From contig CANUEZ040000168.1 of NCBI GenBank assembly GCA_948099385.1, forward strand, positions 5,433,001 to 5,497,000: 64,000 nt of DNA. Direction: 5' to 3'. Source of the stretch: Fasciola hepatica. Taxonomy: Eukaryota > Platyhelminthes > Trematoda > Plagiorchiida > Fasciolidae. The position numbers and the translations under genes were made by a program. The first letter of the stretch is position 1. Each line of letters opens with the position of its first letter. Shown here in pieces: positions 59,909 through 64,000 of the stretch. The notes beneath the pieces are model-generated. The model did no database searches, was not told the DNA's origin, and worked only from the letters and a program-made list of their open reading frames with translations.

Positions 59909-62900
59909 CTGTCATCTGTGCAAGTCACTGTGGTAAAATGTATTTGAGATTTTCTGGTCGGCAAAACTACCCAACTGAATAACGTGGACGTCATTTTTGC
60001 AAAATCATGGCTAATAAAACAGATTCGAATGGAGAAAGTTTGCCAAAATATTAGCTGAATGAGCAAAAAAGCAAGCAAGTGACCAAGTCATATACGGTTT
60101 CAAAACCCTTCCAGAATTTTGTGTTGTACAAGGAATTTCAAAATTACGCTAACTTCATGAGAGTCGATGAATCTACGTCGAAATCTGAAGTTGCTTTTTC
60201 GCGCCGAAAATACAACACTTTGTCCATCTGCCACTCTTTGAAGAAATCAACAGGTAAACAAATGTCTGCCGCACGATTTGGTGAGTTTGCAGAGTACTGT
60301 GCTTTTTGCTGCTTTAATAAGGGTTGTGCTTTCAATCCCCGCAAAAGAAATCTGAAGTGCTATTCTCAGTATTTGTAGTCAACTACAAGCACGTACAAAT
60401 TTTCAGTTCTGCTAGACTCTCAGGTATCATATGACGGGTTGGGCGCAGTTGTTATTGACCGATGTGCAATGTTGCAATAAATGATCGGAATAGAACACCC
60501 AAGTGGCACTAATTACAGTCTTTACGGTGCTGATCAACAAGGTTGAAAATAAAAATCACTCAAAGGAGCCGTGTGATAGAGTAGAAACCTAAAGTTGTCA
60601 GATTAGACGTCCATATTGTGATTAGCGCTCAGTAAAACAGTGGATATTTCCAAATGAGTATGGTATTAAAATATTTTACAGTTCCGTTATCATCAGTACG
60701 AAGAAGATCAGTTTCACAGTTTGCTGATAGCATTGGAAGCACCGGAATGCTAAAGGAGTATTGTTTAATTAGTCATTCCATCGCTTCTCTCCGGAACCAT
60801 TTGGGCAAACACCGCTGTTCGGCAATCTGAGTTATACACACTACCCGTTGAATCACTTGGGGTGATTTCCTTCAGCTTCATGTCTATCAACGTAGCACTA
60901 AGACGGTGATACGCAACGGTTCACAGTTCGATGATATACGCATTCTTTTCTCCCATTTCAACATTCAGCTCCTCTGTATTCATATGTCTTCAAAAATCAA
61001 TTCATAATCCGACTTGAGATGGGAGCTCATCAATGAATCAACTAAATTATGGTACGTACGTATTATACTAGTCGGGAAAGGTCAGTCATGCGTTTTTACC
61101 CATTCCCAACCGAGTCAGACTTGAGATCGGAATACAGAACATTTGGAACCGGACTGATGTTTCTCACGGACACGGGCCTTGAATAAATGCTGAACGTATA
61201 CCCGAGAAAACCGTAACTCAGTCCCACAGAGTTATCAATGGAAACGTATCGATAATGAATCTCTTCAACAAAAATGGCCAGAAAGCCAAGGCCATCAAAA
61301 TTGCTTGTTCAGTTAACTGAATGTGTTCACTTACGAAAAAAATATGGATAAGGCATATTTGTCTCGTAGTATTTTCATACCCGAAATCGATGATTTCAGT
61401 CCCGCATGGGAACAAGTTGCTGTTATGCCCATTTTTGTGATTCCGTTAGCTGATACCATCTGCAAAACGGTTTTTTCACATGAGCTGGCGAAACTTACGT
61501 GACTGGGTTGTTTGCGTATATATTCCGATGGAAAATGAAAATTTCCCGTGGAATGTCTGGAACTTTCTTAAGTTTACCAGTCACAAATCACTCAAAAAGT
61601 ATTCACGTCTGACTGTGAATTTAAAAGAATAAAAATTAACCGTGACAAAATAACGCACTCACTCCAAATGGGTACTCTTTCATACACGTCTTTGCATGAC
61701 TTTTAGCCGACACAAAAGTAAAAGGCTCAGGCTGTTTCCCAAGTTTCCATGCGTACCAGAATAATTCTCGATTCAGGGGTGATGTCGACAGATGAAACAT
61801 CTGTAATCATTTCAGTTACGTTGGTGATCATCCGCTTGCGTAATTTTGTACACTTAGAGTTGACGTGGAATTCAGATACCTCAGTTTGATGTTGAAATCG
61901 GTCACTCTATCGGATATCAGTCTGCTTATTTCAACGATGTTTACGAGGATATGTTGTACTGTGGTATTTTCATTACCAACTCCGTAAAACGTTATCACTT
62001 GAAACGACAGAAGAAGGACAACAAAGTAAGACTTTAGTTAAAACCATTCTGCGATTCAGTTCGAGGCAAGTCGCGCATTTCACGAGAAATTAAAGACTAG
62101 AACAGGACGGTTAAAACGTTTCACACGAACCACAGCGGAAATTTTTCGTGTGCCACTTCAAGGCTCATCATTATGCCTCTATTTACTGTTTGTACAAGCT
62201 TATGGAAGCGGATCCTAAAAGCGAGCAAGAAATTGTTATTTCAATGAAATCCACACCGTTATCCGTCATCCTGCTCCCTAGTGAGATGTACCTTAAACCA
62301 CTATGTGAAACTCTGGGTTAGCTATGAATCACTGAAAATCAGCTAGTCACTTCGGGTTATTTTCTTCATGTCAGGGGTCACAACGACCGCACATTTAGTG
62401 TCACTCCCATATGGTTTGTCAAATCTGAAATCCATTTTCAGGCAGCTCAAGAAAGATTCCAAAACTAACTGAAATCACTGGCTGGACAACGAGCACATGG
62501 CCAACCGTGCAGAACGTAGCATACACGTCACGTGTTTGATAGCCTCTAAGCGTTATCGCATTATATTGCAACCGATTTTAATACTGAATTTAGAATAGTT
62601 TCGAACGAACAATACTTTACCTTTTCTTGATTGTTGTGTTTATCTGATTCCCAGTACTTATTTTCCCAAATCCCCCGTCACAGAATTTCAGCACTTGTCT
62701 TTGCAGACACGTGATATAACCTACTGCCGAGAAGTCACCCACTGGACTGCTTCGGAGAAAAGAAAAACAATATTCATTTCTTATTCGTAGTCCGTGTTGA
62801 TTTTTCTCATCTGCCCAAGTTGTGAGCATTATTGAAGGCAGTGAATAATTTGTGATGTGCGAACAAAGAACACCTAAGTGTGTCATCACTTCGTGACCAC

Positions 62901-64000
62901 AACACCAGGCTAACAGAAGTTCCATTAGCATGCATGCTCACGAGGGTAGATAAGCTCCCAGTCCCATCACTCAACTGATGATGTGAAAGAAGAGACGAAA
63001 GTCCGGCTTTCCTGAACCGTTTCCCTACGTGCGATAAAACACGTAGTTCTGTTTTCGTGACCGAATAATCCCAGATGTATGAAACGTCCATCTTTTGGAC
63101 AACACGTGACCAGATGAGTACACATACTTCATCCTCATTCATCCAGTAAGTTTCATTATATTACCGCATTACTAAAATATTTCACTTTTCTGTCAAGTGA
63201 ACCATAATGCAATTAGTTATGTGTTAAATTATGAATCGGTTTAAAGTCAACTATAGACTGGAATAACCCCAACGTATGCCTCCCTTTTCTTACTAGTCAA
63301 GCTGCCACCCCATAAAAAACAACCAGTCTTATTTACCACAGTACATCAAAACTAAAGAATGGTAAACACCACGAATTATAGATGATTAATCTTTTTCACG
63401 TGTTTTTTCTCTCAAAGGATTATGCTGGTGGTGATATCCATTTGCGATAGAAACCAGCTTTTGTGTAATGTTTTTGGCACGCAAAAAATATCCAGTGTAT
63501 CTTAACACTGCCGAACCTGTTCGTGCAGTTTTCCGGGTGACATTGTTTATCACGTTTAACGGTAATTTGAACCACATTCAAAGTGGAAGATTCCAAGATG
63601 ACTATATATAATAGGTTATGCAGAAAAAACATACAGCTCACCTCTGGAAATGAAGAAAGTGCCATACAGACATTTTATCGTTGTTCTGAATCATCAGTAG
63701 TGCTTACCTACCGAGCTCCCAGTAAGCCGAGAACTATTATAATCCGAACTTCCAATCACCAGGCTATCGGAGATGGTCGTCATCGATTTCTTGAAAATTA
63801 ACACTACACGATATAGCGCCCTATCTTTGCAGAAGTTTTCCAGGGTACATTTTATTGATCGCCCTATTACTGACGAAATCTTTTCCAGGTTCAACGAAGG
63901 CCACTCCAATAAAAGGGGAACGAATATATGTACTCACATAAGAAATATCAAAAAAACCATGGCAGTTTTGAACTAGCCGATGGTTATTTGACCAAAAGAG

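Larger units (their letters stand above)
56412..64000. other. Non-coding stretch to the window end
   Basis: AT-rich, with no gene recognised. Holds the (TA)n array at 59863-59908 and the tRNA-like patch at 59065-59112. Open frames at 60079-60378 (+, 99 codons) and 62617-63142 (-, two overlapping frames of 104 and 111 codons) were read and not identified. Confidence 0.45.

Noticed and set aside
1..64000. CRISPR arrays, operons, phage or bacterial features
   Set aside because: No regularly spaced direct repeats, no tightly packed genes and no Shine-Dalgarno pattern. The sequence behaves as animal nuclear DNA.

Overview
The window reads as an animal nuclear genome with low gene density. A flatworm, most likely a trematode, fits best. 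The reasons are AT-rich non-coding DNA (roughly 60% AT by eye), short scattered ORFs, (TA)n arrays, several decayed non-LTR retrotransposons whose endonuclease and reverse transcriptase blocks resemble fluke RTE-like and CR1-like LINEs, and no bacterial operon structure. The trematode call is an inference from family resemblance and was not tested by any search.

Only one gene is convincing: an uninterrupted 748-codon ORF on the + strand at 6404-8650. It encodes a type I membrane protein with a signal peptide, four fibronectin type II (FN2) modules (two canonical, one good but less canonical, one degenerate), a Trp-rich membrane-proximal stalk, one transmembrane helix, and a 245-residue cytoplasmic tail with two PPxY motifs, a pair of CxC doublets and a C-terminal YxxPhi signal. 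Upstream lie paired inverted CCAAT boxes, a 7-codon uORF, and a second uORF whose stop codon overlaps the main start (TAATG). About 400-450 bp upstream are two perfect palindromes 13 bp apart. An ATTAAA signal follows about 210 bp after the stop.

The rest is mostly decayed repeats. About 15.34-18.31 kb is a near full-length LINE (endonuclease plus RT) with stops, frameshifts and changed catalytic residues. About 30.64-31.67 kb is a 5'-truncated LINE of the same general type, with an intact FADD box and an (AGAAC)3 tail. About 50.8-52.9 kb is a decayed CR1/jockey-type LINE on the + strand. Several tRNA-like patches may be SINE heads. A 618-bp GC-richer repeat sits between two (TA)n arrays at 55.70-56.41 kb. 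A diverged repeat pair lies at 5.45 and 9.71 kb.

A few short ORFs are flanked by good splice signals and could be exons of intron-rich genes: 43.65-44.41 kb (+), 54.07-54.21 kb (-) and 38.86-39.11 kb (+). These are weak calls. No rRNA gene, confident tRNA gene or CRISPR array was seen. Most other short ORFs look like chance open frames.
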